Origin: Caulobacter sp.
GTDB lineage: Bacteria; Pseudomonadota; Alphaproteobacteria; Caulobacterales; Caulobacteraceae
Assembly: GCA_019636175.1 (NCBI GenBank)
Contig: JAHBYC010000001.1
Coordinates: 141,786-205,785, forward strand
Direction of reading: 5' to 3'
DNA: 64,000 nucleotides
Below the pieces are notes generated by a model. That model had not been told where the DNA came from. It did not search any database and worked only from the letters and a program-made list of their open reading frames with translations. This document shows positions 23,899 to 33,385 of the stretch, in pieces. Made by a program: the position numbers and the translations under genes. How positions within the stretch are numbered: position 1 is the first letter of the stretch; every line of letters starts with the position of its first letter.

Positions 23899-26800
23899 TA
23901 GAAGATCATCCTGCCGGCCAGCATCACATTGTAACGATCCTCGCCGTCGGCGGCCTCGTATTCGCCTTCCAGGGCGATGTATGAGGTCGGCGATCCGGAC
24001 TTGATCGACAGCCCGACAATCGCCGCGCCATCACCGGGATCGGAGGCTGGCAGGCTGACCCACTGGCCGCCCGAAAAGCGGAAGACCGTATCGCCCACGG
24101 TTCCGGACAGGTGCTGACGATAGCCCAGGCGAAGTTCCGGTCTCCACCAGGTATCCCGCCCAAAGGTCGCGCCGACAGCGATCTCGGCGGCGGCGGACAA
24201 TCGGCTGCTGGTGCGATCCTGGACCCGTTGGTCGAAGGCGCTGCCGCCGCTTTCGACCCGCTCCCCCTCGTGGAAATAGAGGTAGTCGAGGCCCAGGCTG
24301 GGGCGCGCGTAGAAGCGGCCGGCCCGGGCTTCGTAGGCGACATTGGCGCTGGCCGAACCTGTGTAGCCGTTCCAGCCGGAGTCGGCCTCGACGACCAGGG
24401 CGGTGGCTGGATCGATGAAGACCCTGGACCCTTCCAGCCAGGCGTATCCGGCCGCGCCCCGCATGTTGAAGCTGAGGCCGCCGATCGAGCGACGCCAGTA
24501 AACCCCTGCTTCCACGAGGGAAATACTGGTTTGTTCACCCACCTGCGCTGCGTCATCCCGCTCGTCGGCGGTGATGAAGGACAGGGTCGTTCCCAACGCG
24601 CCGCCGTCTGCGCCCATGCTCTCATAGCCGGCCACGAAGCCGAAGGCCTTGGTCTCGGAACCGGCGGAAAGGCCGGCCTCGCGCACCACGCCGGTGTTGA
24701 TTTCCTGAATCCAGAAGCTGTCGGGCCCGTAGCGTTCGCGCAGGTCCGGGCGGGTGGCCGTCAGACGTGACACGGTGCGGCTGAGCAGGTCGAGGCTGGA
24801 AAACACGCCTTCGCCCTGGTCCGGGATCATCTGTCGATAGAGACCCAGGAAATCATCGCGGGTTTCGGCGGAGAGGAAGACGTCGCGGATCGTCTCGTCG
24901 TTGCCCAGGGCGGCATAGACGGCATCGAGAACGCGAGACTCATTCTCGCCCAGCGCCATCTCCTCGGCGGTGCGGCGGCGGACGTCGAGATAGACATCGC
25001 CGGCCTGGGTGTCGGCGGCCGCGGTGACGACGAAGAGATAGGGGGAATATTCGTCGAGGCTGGAGACCAGGCCGCTGACCGTGAGGCCGCCAGGATCGGT
25101 CGCGTGGATGATGGTGTAGCGCTGGGGTCCATCGATCAGGTCGTCCAGCTGCAGGCCCAGTCGGGCGCCGCTCTCCAGGCTGGCGGTGGCGACCTCGAAA
25201 CGGGTGTTGCCGCCGGCCGCGGGGTCGGCCGTGATGGTCAGGGTGCTGGCGCCGCTGATGGTGATGCTGCTGGCGGCGATGGTCTCGGCATTGGTGACCG
25301 TCAGCTCTCCGCGAACCAGATCTATCGTCAGTCGGCCATCGCTGTCGGTGAGGTCGCCGGTCATCTGGGCAAGGCCGTCGGCGGAGCCAAGGATCAGGCT
25401 GTCGGCGCCGTCGCCAAACGAGACCGCGCCGGTCAGGGAGCCGTTGCGGATGTCCAGAACGTCGTCGCCCGAGCCCAGCAGGACGTCGCCGATGATTGAC
25501 GGTTCCTGGCTGTCGACCACGCCATCGCCGTCACTGTCGTAGGCGTCGTCGTCGTCCTTGCTGTCCTTGATCCCGTCATTGTCGGCGTCGTCGTCATCGA
25601 CATCGAGAACGCCATCGTTGTCGTCGTCGGCGTCGATCGCATCGGGAACGCCGTCCGAGTCGCGGTCCGGCGCCAGGGAGTACTGCAGGATGTTGACGCC
25701 GGCCGTGTTGGCTCTCAGGTCGAGGGCGATCGCCTTGCCCTGGATGACCTCGTCATCGGCGTCCTCATTGTCGTCGTCGGTATCGTTCTCGTCATCGGTG
25801 GCGTAGATCGTCGCCTGGATGGATCCGCTGTTCTCGATCCGGCCGAGGGTCCCGCTGCGGTCGATAATGGCGACAGCGTCGCTGTTCTCGCCGCCGGCCA
25901 CCGCGATGATGCTGCCGGCGTTGCTCAGGCTGTCGAGGCGGGCGCCGGCGGCCAGGTCCAGGGCGGTCGCCGTGAAGGAGCCTTCATCGGACAGGGGCGC
26001 GGAACTGGCGACCAGGCTGCTGTAGATCGTGCCGTTATTGATCAGGGTCTCGACCGACGCGCCGCTGGTCAAGCGCACCCCCGTGGCGTCGGCGTTGTAG
26101 GCCGAGGCGGCGATGGAGCCGTCCTGCAGGATGCCGCCATCAATGATGGTGGCGTAGCCGGCGTCGCCGCCGATCTGTACGGCGGTGGCGCTGACGTTGT
26201 CGAACACGCCGGAGGCGCTGATGCTGCCGCGAACGATCAGGCCGTAGGCCTCATCACCGGTTCCGACCGCCCCGATCGTGACCGTATTGACGTCCGAACC
26301 GATCAGCAGGGCCGGGGCCGAGCCATAGACGGCCAGGCTGGCCGTTCCCTCGCTGGCGTCCGCGCGACCGTCCTGGTCGAGGTCGTCGTCGGGAATGCCG
26401 TCGCCATTGTCATCGTCATCATCGTCATCGGCGATGCCGTCGTTGTCGTCATCACTGTCGTTGGCGTTGGTCTTGCCGTCGTCGTCGTAGTCGTTGTCGG
26501 TGATGCCGTCGTTGTTGTCGTCGGGATCGTCGGCGTCGAGGATGCCGTCATTGTCGTCGTCGTCGTCATAGACGTCGAGAATGCCGTCTCCGTCGAAGTC
26601 GCTGGTCGAAGTCGCGGAGGCGTCCAGCAAGATCCCGCCGGTGACGTTGGCGGTGACCCGTACGGCCGGCCCGCCCTGCAGCAGGTCATCTTCATCGAGG
26701 GCGGCCAGGGCGTCATCGTCGCTGGAGCGGCTGGTATATCGGTAGCCGGTGACGACGATCCCGCCCTGGAGGTGGAGGTAGCCGGTGACATCCGCGTCCA

Positions 26801-27476
26801 CCGCCAGGCCGACGGCGTTGGCGCCCTGGACCTGGATTGAGCCGCTGGCCTCGACCATGCCGGTGACGGGAGTGGCGGCCCGCATGCCAAAGTCATTGTC
26901 GCCCAGCACGCTGATCACGCCGCGGTTGATCAGGTCGCCGGTCAGCGGCGATTCGAGGCTGACGCCATAGGAGTCATTGCCCTCCACATAGATGCCGCCG
27001 CCGACATCGTTGAGGATCGTCCCGGTCACGGTTCCCGAGCCCGTCACCCGAATCCCGTAGCGCCTTGTTCCGGTGGCGAAGGCGCCGTCGAGATCGCCAT
27101 CGTCGTCGGTGTCGTTGTCGTCGTCGGTCTCGTCGAAGCTGTCGAGGATGTTGATGACGCCGGTGTTGGTGACGTCGGTCGTGACGCCGCCTTTGATCAG
27201 AATTCCGACCGAGCCGTCGACATCCTCCGTGGCGATCTCGCCCTCATTGACGACGGTGTTGTTGCTGTCGACGGTGACGCCCGGCTCGGCGGTGGTCAGC
27301 TCGATGGAGCCGTCATCGTTGATCAGGACGTCGTCCGCGCCGCCGCTGGCGACCGTCGAGGTGCGCACCGGGGTGGTTCGGCTGTTGCTGATTTCGGTCT
27401 CGGCCAGCGCCTGACCGCTAAACAGCAGCAGCAGGGGTGGGGCGGCCACGGTGGCGAGGAGACGCTTGCGGATCAT
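23898..27476 (-). CDS. Type V autotransporter with thrombospondin type 3-like calcium repeats
   Basis: The protein has 1192 residues. A signal peptide (1-25, ending ALA) precedes a passenger with beta-helix turns of the NxGxI type (VVNEGEIAT, VTNTGVINI, LINNGTIYS, LSNAGSIIA). Aspartate-rich inserts of DxDxDGxxD type lie at about 292-377 and 604-658, with shorter acidic loops at 112-131 and 561-577. These resemble thrombospondin type 3 calcium repeats. The last 270 residues form the autotransporter beta-barrel, starting near SFWIQEINTGVV and ending YNVMLAGRMIF. It is probably an adhesin or surface-layer component. The passenger has no recognised protease triad. Confidence 0.85.
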   Translation of the reverse strand: MIRKRLLATVAAPPLLLLFSGQALAETEISNSRTTPVRTSTVASGGADDVLINDDGSIELTTAEPGVTVDSNNTVVNEGEIATEDVDGSVGILIKGGVTTDVTNTGVINILDSFDETDDDNDTDDDGDLDGAFATGTRRYGIRVTGSGTVTGTILNDVGGGIYVEGNDSYGVSLESPLTGDLINRGVISVLGDNDFGMRAATPVTGMVEASGSIQVQGANAVGLAVDADVTGYLHLQGGIVVTGYRYTSRSSDDDALAALDEDDLLQGGPAVRVTANVTGGILLDASATSTSDFDGDGILDVYDDDDDNDGILDADDPDDNNDGITDNDYDDDGKTNANDSDDDNDGIADDDDDDDNGDGIPDDDLDQDGRADASEGTASLAVYGSAPALLIGSDVNTVTIGAVGTGDEAYGLIVRGSISASGVFDNVSATAVQIGGDAGYATIIDGGILQDGSIAASAYNADATGVRLTSGASVETLINNGTIYSSLVASSAPLSDEGSFTATALDLAAGARLDSLSNAGSIIAVAGGENSDAVAIIDRSGTLGRIENSGSIQATIYATDDENDTDDDNEDADDEVIQGKAIALDLRANTAGVNILQYSLAPDRDSDGVPDAIDADDDNDGVLDVDDDDADNDGIKDSKDDDDAYDSDGDGVVDSQEPSIIGDVLLGSGDDVLDIRNGSLTGAVSFGDGADSLILGSADGLAQMTGDLTDSDGRLTIDLVRGELTVTNAETIAASSITISGASTLTITADPAAGGNTRFEVATASLESGARLGLQLDDLIDGPQRYTIIHATDPGGLTVSGLVSSLDEYSPYLFVVTAAADTQAGDVYLDVRRRTAEEMALGENESRVLDAVYAALGNDETIRDVFLSAETRDDFLGLYRQMIPDQGEGVFSSLDLLSRTVSRLTATRPDLRERYGPDSFWIQEINTGVVREAGLSAGSETKAFGFVAGYESMGADGGALGTTLSFITADERDDAAQVGEQTSISLVEAGVYWRRSIGGLSFNMRGAAGYAWLEGSRVFIDPATALVVEADSGWNGYTGSASANVAYEARAGRFYARPSLGLDYLYFHEGERVESGGSAFDQRVQDRTSSRLSAAAEIAVGATFGRDTWWRPELRLGYRQHLSGTVGDTVFRFSGGQWVSLPASDPGDGAAIVGLSIKSGSPTSYIALEGEYEAADGEDRYNVMLAGRMIF

Positions 27477-27666
27477 GGAGGGGGCCCCGGAACTGGATCG
27501 ATGATCCTTCCTGGGCCGCCCGACCGGCGGAAATGGGTCGCCCCGGTTTCACTTCGACATCGGGCGAAACCCGGGTGAAATGTTGACCGGGGCGGTCGGC
27601 GCCATCGGCCACGCCGGCTGGCTTCCGCTCACGCCGGGGCAGGGCGAGAATTTCCGGAGCCCGGGG

Positions 27667-30321
27667 CTAGGCCTTGGCTTTCCCGGAGGTCGCCTTCTTC
27701 TTCGCGGGAGCCTTCTTCTTGGCCACGACCTTCTTTACGCCGAGGGACTCCGCCGTCGGCGCCTTCGCCTTGGCCGTCGCCTTCTTCGCGGCCGGTTTTT
27801 TCGCTGCGGCCTTTTTCGCCGGCTTCTTGCCGCCGCCCTTGGCGATCCTTTCGGCGATCAGGCCGATGGCTTCCTCAAGGGTGACCTCGAGCGGATCCTT
27901 GCCGCGCGGGATGTTGGCGTTGGTCGAGCCGTGCTTGATGTAGGGACCAAAGCGGCCGGACAGGATCCGGATCGGCTGATCGTCCTCGGGGTGATTGCCC
28001 AGTTCCTTCAGAGCCGCCGCCTGGCCACGGCCGCCGCGTCCGCCGGCCCGCTTTTCGGCCAGCACCGAGACGGCGCGATTGAGGCCGACCTCGAACACCT
28101 CATCGGCGCTCTCCAGATTGGCGTAGGTTCCCTCGTGCAGGACGTAGGGTCCGTAGCGGCCGATCCCCGCCTGGATCATCTTGCCGTCCTCCGGGTGCGG
28201 GCCGACATCGCGGGGCAGGTCGAGCAGCCGCAGGGCCTTGTCGATGTCCATGGTCGCCGGCGGCCAGGTCTTGGGCAGGCTGGCCCGCTTGGGCTTTTCC
28301 GCGGTCTCCTCGACATAGGGACCGAAGCGCCCGTTCTTCAGCCACACCGCCTGCATGGTTTTGGGATTGACCCCCAGTTCGCGGTCGGCGGTCGCCTCGG
28401 CCTCGCCTTCGCCGTCCGGCTGGGCGATCGGGCGGGTGAAACGGCATTCGGGATAGTTGGAACAGCCGATGAAGGCGCCGAACTTGCCGGTCTTCAGCGA
28501 CAGCCGGCCGCTGCCGCAGGTCGGGCAGATGCGCGGATCGGAACCGTCTTCCTTGGCCGGGAAGATGTGGGGCCCCAGGCTTTCGTTGAGGGCGTCTAGG
28601 ATGTGGGTGGTGCGCAGTTCGCCGATCTCGGCGACGGCGGCGTGAAACTCGGTCCAGAAGTCGCGCAGCAGCACCTTCCAGTCCAGCTTGCCGTCACTGA
28701 CCTGATCGAGCTTTTCCTCGAGCGCCGCGGTGAAGTCGTATTCGACGTAGCGGGCGAAGAACTGTTCCAGGAAGGCGGTGACCAGGCGGCCCTTGTCCTC
28801 GGGGATGAAGCGGTTCTTCTCCATCCGCACATAGGCCCGGTCGCGCAGCACGGTCAGCACCGAGGCGTAGGTCGATGGCCGGCCGATGCCCAGCTCTTCC
28901 ATCTTCTTGACCAGGCTGGCCTCGGAATAGCGCGGCGGCGGCTCGGTGAAGTGCTGGTCGGCCTTGCAGCTCAGGACCTTGGCGGCGGCGCCTTCATTGA
29001 TGGCGGGCAGACGGGCGCTGTCCTCGTCATCGGCGTCATCCCGGCCTTCCTCATAGACGGCCAGATAGCCGGGGAACTGCACCACCTGGCCGGAAGCGCG
29101 CAGGCCGGTGACGCCGTCGGCGCCCTCCAGCTCCACCGTGGTCCGCTCGATCCGGGCGGCCTCCATCTGCGAGGCCAGCATCCGCTTCCAGATCAGCTCG
29201 TACAGGCGGCCAAGGTCGCCCTCGAGGCGCAGCTTGCCGGGATTGCGGTTGAGTGAGGTGGGGCGAATGGCCTCGTGCGCCTCCTGGGCGTTCTTGGCCT
29301 TGGTCTTGTAGTGGCGGGCGCTCTCGGGGACGTAGTCCTTGCCATACAGGCCGGAGATCACCGCCCGGGCCTCTTCCAGCGCCTCGGGGGCGGCCTGGAC
29401 GCCGTCGGTCCGCATATAGGTGATCAGGCCGACGGTCTCGCCGCCGATGTCGATGCCCTCATAGAGCTTTTGGGCCGCCTGCATGGTCCGCTGGGCGTTG
29501 AAGCCGAGCTTTCGGCTGGCTTCCTGTTGCAGGGTCGAGGTGGTGAAGGGCGGCGGCGGGGTGCGCCGGGCGGGCTTCTTCTCGACCGACTTCACGCTGA
29601 AGGTCGTGGCGTTGACCGCGGCCCTGGCGGCCATGGCGTCCGTCTCGTTTCCGAGATCGAACTTGGTCAGGCGCTTGCCCTGATGGGTGACCAGCCGGGC
29701 GGTGAAGGGCTCGCTGCCGGCCGACACCTCGGCGTCGACGGACCAGTATTCCTGGGTCTTGAAGCGCTCGATCTCCAGCTCGCGGTCGACGACGAGCCGC
29801 AGGGCGACGGACTGGACGCGACCGGCCGAGCGCGATCCCGGCAGTTTGCGCCACAGCACCGGCGAGAGGGTGAAGCCGACCAGATAGTCGAGGGCGCGCC
29901 GCGCCAGATAGGCGTCGACCAGCTCCATGTCGATATCGCGGGGCCGGGCCATGGCCTCGGTCACGGCGGCCTTGGTGATGGCGTTGAAGGTGACGCGGCT
30001 GACCGTCTTGTCCTTCAGCGCCTTCTTCTTCTGCAGGATCTCCAGCACATGCCAGCTGATGGCCTCGCCCTCGCGGTCGGGGTCGGTAGCGAGGATCAGG
30101 CGGTCGGCCTTCTTCAGGGCGTCGACGATGTCGCTGATCCGCTTGGTCGACTTGCCGTCGACCTCCCAGGTCATCGAGAAGTCGTCGTCGGGTTTGACCG
30201 AGCCGTCCTTGGACGGCAGGTCGCGGACATGGCCGTAGGAGGCCAGGACGGTGAAGTCGGCTCCCAGGTATTTGTTGATGGTCTTGGCCTTGGCCGGGCT
30301 TTCAACGACGACGACGTTCAT
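27667..30321 (-). CDS. topA: DNA topoisomerase I
   Basis: The protein has 884 residues. The TOPRIM domain starts MNVVVVESPAKAKTINKYLG, with E7 and D80-x-D82 as metal residues, and Y302 in GLITYMRTDG is the active tyrosine. One four-cysteine zinc finger (CPTCGSG... GCSNYPEC) and lysine/alanine-rich basic repeats at the C terminus complete it. TopA relaxes negative supercoils. The frame is open for 30 more codons upstream, but the family start is at 30321. The 190 bp between the autotransporter start and the topA stop hold only a loose TTTCAC/GTGAAA repeat. Confidence 0.96.
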   Translation of the reverse strand: MNVVVVESPAKAKTINKYLGADFTVLASYGHVRDLPSKDGSVKPDDDFSMTWEVDGKSTKRISDIVDALKKADRLILATDPDREGEAISWHVLEILQKKKALKDKTVSRVTFNAITKAAVTEAMARPRDIDMELVDAYLARRALDYLVGFTLSPVLWRKLPGSRSAGRVQSVALRLVVDRELEIERFKTQEYWSVDAEVSAGSEPFTARLVTHQGKRLTKFDLGNETDAMAARAAVNATTFSVKSVEKKPARRTPPPPFTTSTLQQEASRKLGFNAQRTMQAAQKLYEGIDIGGETVGLITYMRTDGVQAAPEALEEARAVISGLYGKDYVPESARHYKTKAKNAQEAHEAIRPTSLNRNPGKLRLEGDLGRLYELIWKRMLASQMEAARIERTTVELEGADGVTGLRASGQVVQFPGYLAVYEEGRDDADDEDSARLPAINEGAAAKVLSCKADQHFTEPPPRYSEASLVKKMEELGIGRPSTYASVLTVLRDRAYVRMEKNRFIPEDKGRLVTAFLEQFFARYVEYDFTAALEEKLDQVSDGKLDWKVLLRDFWTEFHAAVAEIGELRTTHILDALNESLGPHIFPAKEDGSDPRICPTCGSGRLSLKTGKFGAFIGCSNYPECRFTRPIAQPDGEGEAEATADRELGVNPKTMQAVWLKNGRFGPYVEETAEKPKRASLPKTWPPATMDIDKALRLLDLPRDVGPHPEDGKMIQAGIGRYGPYVLHEGTYANLESADEVFEVGLNRAVSVLAEKRAGGRGGRGQAAALKELGNHPEDDQPIRILSGRFGPYIKHGSTNANIPRGKDPLEVTLEEAIGLIAERIAKGGGKKPAKKAAAKKPAAKKATAKAKAPTAESLGVKKVVAKKKAPAKKKATSGKAKA

Positions 30322-30563
30322 GAACGGTGGCTTGGATCTCTGGAGCGGATTGGGGGCGAAAGGCCCCGGCCCGGGCGCGGGAAGGTGCGTCGCCGGATGG
30401 GGAAATGTCAACGCGGGAGAGAATCAGCCGGTGGCCGGCCGCGCATTTCCCCGTCGCGAACGAGCCCGGACGCCTTGAAACCCGGCGGGCGGCACCTGAT
30501 CTGCAGGCGACCGTCGCCGCAGCAGGGAGACTGCGCGCCGAAAGCCGAAAATGGAGATCGCCC

Positions 30564-30929
30564 ATGCCGGACCGAGACCAGGTCGAGGCCTTCGTGGCCC
30601 AGGTCGTCAGCGGCGATCATGTCGGGGCGATCCGGGACTGGTACGCCGAGGACGCCTGGATGCAGGAGAACCTTGGCCCCCGCCGCACCGGCCGCCAGGT
30701 GCTGATGGACCATGAGGCGCGGGCGCTGGCGCGGGTCGAGCGCGTGGACACCGAGCTGATGGAACCGCCGCTGATCGCCGGTGACCGGGTCGCCATCCGC
30801 TGGCGCTTTACCTTCCATCCGCGCGAGGGGCAGGCCCGGTCGCTGGAGGAAATCGCCTGGCAGACCTGGCGCGGCGGCAAGGTGGTCGAGGAGGTCTTCT
30901 TCTACGACCCGGCCCAGATGGGCCGCTGA
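30564..30929 (+). CDS. SnoaL/NTF2-like small protein
   Basis: The protein has 121 residues of NTF2-like alpha+beta cone pattern: RDWYAEDAWMQENLG, VAIRWRFTFHPREGQARSLEEIAWQTW and a final VVEEVFFYDP strand. The family includes isomerases and ligand-binding proteins, so no reaction can be assigned. The ATG at 30564 has GGAG eight bases upstream; the frame is open further upstream but without a better start. The 242 bp between its start and the divergent topA start show no clear promoter. Confidence 0.75.
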   Translation: MPDRDQVEAFVAQVVSGDHVGAIRDWYAEDAWMQENLGPRRTGRQVLMDHEARALARVERVDTELMEPPLIAGDRVAIRWRFTFHPREGQARSLEEIAWQTWRGGKVVEEVFFYDPAQMGR

Positions 30930-31004
30930 CAAGCGGTCGCGCCCACCCTTCCCGGGGATGACGGTCGCGAAACCTGCCCGAACAATCGACAAGATTTCCA
31001 TTTC

Positions 31005-31020
31005 TTCACGGGTGCGTGAA
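31005..31020. promoter_or_regulatory. Palindrome TTCACG-GGTG-CGTGAA before exoD
   Basis: A perfect 6-bp dyad with a 4-base spacer stands 33 bases before the exoD ATG. An almost identical sequence (TTCACGGGGGCGTGAG) lies at 47480-47495, before a lipoprotein gene. A second palindrome, CCCTATAGGG, is at 31030-31039. It could be an operator or an RNA hairpin in the leader; the sequence does not decide which. Confidence 0.4.
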
Positions 31021-31052
31021 TGCGCCTTGCCCTATAGGGTGATGCTCGACCC

Positions 31053-31700
31053 ATGACCGACACCGACCATCCCCCTCGCGTTTCAGACATCCTGGCCGGC
31101 ATCGCCGCCGAAGAGCATGCGACGGTATCGGTCAGCGACGTGACCCACGCCTTTGGCGACCGGGCCTTCGGGGCCTTGATGTTCGTCTTCGCGGCCCCCC
31201 TGGCCCTGCCGATGCCGCCCGGCGCCTCCGCCGTGCTGGGCGCGCCTCTGCTGTTCATCACCGTTCAGTGGATGGTGGGGCGCCGGACCCTGTGGCTGCC
31301 GGGCGTGATCGCCAACCGGACCATGAGCCGCTCGGACTTCGTGACGCTGATGGGCAAGCTGACGCCCTATCTGTCGTGGCTGGAACGGCGGCTGCGGCGG
31401 CGGATCACCTTTCTCTATGGACCGGTCATCGACCGGCTGACCGGGCTGGTCTGCGTGATCCTGGCGACCATCGTCTTCCTGCCGATTCCGTTCGGCAACA
31501 TGCTGCCCAGCTTCGCCATCGCCGCCTTCGCCCTCGGGCTGGCCGAACGGGACGGTCTGGCGGCCCTGATCGGCTGGCTGGCGTCCTTTGTCAGCGTCGC
31601 CGTTCTGGCTCTGCTGTGGAAAGCGATCCTGGCGGCGGCCATCACCTTCTTCGGCGTGCTGGGCGGCACCATCCACTGGATAAGCGGTCACTTCGGCTAG
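31053..31700 (+). CDS. exoD: Exopolysaccharide synthesis protein ExoD family
   Basis: The protein has 215 residues. After a soluble N-terminal segment (SDILAGIAAEEHATVSVSDV) come several hydrophobic stretches, including GALMFVFAAPLALPMPPGAS, a motif of the ExoD family. ExoD proteins are membrane proteins affecting exopolysaccharide production and alkali tolerance in rhizobia; the molecular activity is not established. The gene stands alone and converges on a carboxylesterase gene, the stop codons pairing in one hairpin. Confidence 0.85.
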   Translation: MTDTDHPPRVSDILAGIAAEEHATVSVSDVTHAFGDRAFGALMFVFAAPLALPMPPGASAVLGAPLLFITVQWMVGRRTLWLPGVIANRTMSRSDFVTLMGKLTPYLSWLERRLRRRITFLYGPVIDRLTGLVCVILATIVFLPIPFGNMLPSFAIAAFALGLAERDGLAALIGWLASFVSVAVLALLWKAILAAAITFFGVLGGTIHWISGHFG

Positions 31701-31716
31701 GCGTGCTCTGCGCCTA
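31698..31716. terminator. Hairpin formed by two convergent stop codons
   Basis: TAGGCG (including the exoD TAG) and CGCCTA (including the carboxylesterase TAG read on the other strand) pair perfectly across a 7-base loop. The genes are only 13 bp apart, so this stem is the only visible boundary between them. No U tract. Confidence 0.45.
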
Positions 31717-33261
31717 CGTTCCCTGCTGAATGAAGGGGACCTTCTCGAACAGCCGCCGCTCGGCGCCGCGCGGGTCGTCCACCAGTCTTGGGGTCACGTC
31801 CCAGACCATCGTCTGACGACGCGCCAGATCGTAGGGCTCCCAGGGCGGCAGCCCCGCGTGGTTGGGATCGCCGCTGCGGGCCAGGGCGATGAAACTGTCC
31901 ATCATCCGTTCGCTCAGAGCCCGGGCCTGGGGACCGGTTCCGGTGATCGAGCCCGGGGCGGCGAGGTTTCCGAACACCAGCGGGATGTCGAAGGTGTGCG
32001 GCGCGCCCCATTTGCCGCCATCGAAGGGCGAGGGAAAATCGAGCTGATAGACGAAGGCCGGAGATCCCTGGGCGGCGCGTAGCTCGGCCTCGACGATGGC
32101 CGCCCGCCAGGACCGGGCTGCCGTGGTGGCGGCGAAGAAGACGTCGCTGGGCGAATAGTGGGGATAGAGTTCGCGATAGCGCCGAATGACCAGCAACGGG
32201 TCGATGTCCACGCGCAGGTTGGGGATCAGCTTGCCCGGCAACGCGTCCCAGGTCAGGGCGTACATCGCCGGGTCGCTGAAGAAGCCCCGGGTCTCGTCAT
32301 GGGTGTTGCCGATCATCATCGGAATGTCGGCGCTCTGCGGCGGGGCGTCCGGATAGAAGGGGTGGCGGGTCAGGCTGCGCTCGTCCAGCACGGGCCCGAA
32401 GTAGATGCCGCCGGAGCCGATCACCGGATCGATGGCGCTCGCCGCCTCAAGGATGCGGGCGGGGGGAACGCTGGCCAGATCGCCTGGCTCGACCTTGAGA
32501 GCGTCCAGAAGGCTCTGGGCCCGGCGCGTGGCGTTGGTTGGCCCCGAAGCAGTCAGTTGCTGGCCGCTCATGGTGGCCGCGCGATGGAACAGGCCTTTGG
32601 CGGCCGGCATGGCCATCAGGGTGGCGATCTTGGCGCCGCCGCCGGACTGGCCAAACAGCATCACCCGCTCCGGGTCGCCGCCGAACCGGGCGATGTTGTC
32701 CCGCACCCAGTGCAGGGCCAGAACCAGATCCAGCATGCCGACGTTGCCGGCGTCCTCGAACCCCGGGCAGAGACGGCTGAGGTAGAGATAGCCAAACGGC
32801 CCCAGCCGATGGTTGACGGTGACCACCACCACATCGCCGCGACGGGCCAGGGCGGCGCCGTCGTAGAGGGGCGCGGACCCCGACCCGGTCGCATAGGCGC
32901 CGCCGTGGATGTAGACCATCACCGGTCGGGCGGCCCTGTCGGCGGCGGGGGTCCAGACATTGAGAAACAGGCAGTCCTCGCTCTGGTTCGGCTCGGCGCC
33001 CCTCTGGATCGAGGCCGCGCCATAGGCAAGGGCGGGCGCGGGATCGCGCCACGGCGTCGGCGGCCGGGGCGGCTGGAAGCGGGCGGGCGGCCCGCCGTAG
33101 CGAATGCCCTTGAAAACCGACAGGCCGGCGTCTGCCAGGCCCCGGACCGGACCGGCGACAGTCCTGACAACAGGATCTCCGGAGGCCCTGGCGGCGGCGC
33201 CCAGTCCCGCGAGGCCGAGACCGGCGATCACCTGACGTCGATGGGGAAGACTGGCGCTCAT
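31714..33261 (-). CDS. Exported type B carboxylesterase
   Basis: The protein has 515 residues of the alpha/beta hydrolase carboxylesterase family. The oxyanion motif is MVYIHGGAYATGSG, the nucleophile elbow GQSGGGA with S206, and SEDCLFLNVW is the family signature. The N terminus has a twin-arginine pair (SASLPHRRQVIAGLGLAGL), suggesting Tat or Sec export to the periplasm. Family members hydrolyse a wide range of esters. The frame extends to 33333, but the start at 33261 gives the proper signal peptide. The acidic and histidine triad members lie in the C-terminal half. Confidence 0.87.
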   Translation of the reverse strand: MSASLPHRRQVIAGLGLAGLGAAARASGDPVVRTVAGPVRGLADAGLSVFKGIRYGGPPARFQPPRPPTPWRDPAPALAYGAASIQRGAEPNQSEDCLFLNVWTPAADRAARPVMVYIHGGAYATGSGSAPLYDGAALARRGDVVVVTVNHRLGPFGYLYLSRLCPGFEDAGNVGMLDLVLALHWVRDNIARFGGDPERVMLFGQSGGGAKIATLMAMPAAKGLFHRAATMSGQQLTASGPTNATRRAQSLLDALKVEPGDLASVPPARILEAASAIDPVIGSGGIYFGPVLDERSLTRHPFYPDAPPQSADIPMMIGNTHDETRGFFSDPAMYALTWDALPGKLIPNLRVDIDPLLVIRRYRELYPHYSPSDVFFAATTAARSWRAAIVEAELRAAQGSPAFVYQLDFPSPFDGGKWGAPHTFDIPLVFGNLAAPGSITGTGPQARALSERMMDSFIALARSGDPNHAGLPPWEPYDLARRQTMVWDVTPRLVDDPRGAERRLFEKVPFIQQGT

Positions 33262-33385
33262 GGTCGGATGATACCGGTTACCGTGCCGTGATGCGAGCTT
33301 CAGAAACGCATCGGCGCCCCCCAATACGAGCATGAAGGGTAGTGGGTGGGACCGCTAGGCTGGCGGCGCAATCAAGGAGATGATC

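Noticed and set aside
21992-24004. 670-codon open frame on the plus strand across the DUF4139 genes
   Set aside because: It is antisense to two convincing genes with signal peptides and family motifs. Long empty frames opposite genes are common at this GC content, and its translation is a low-complexity Gly/Arg/Asp/Gln mixture.
25500-26620. Repeated GTC/GTCGTC tracts that could look like a repeat array or CRISPR
   Set aside because: They are in phase with the autotransporter frame and encode the Asp-rich calcium-type repeats; there are no spaced identical repeats.
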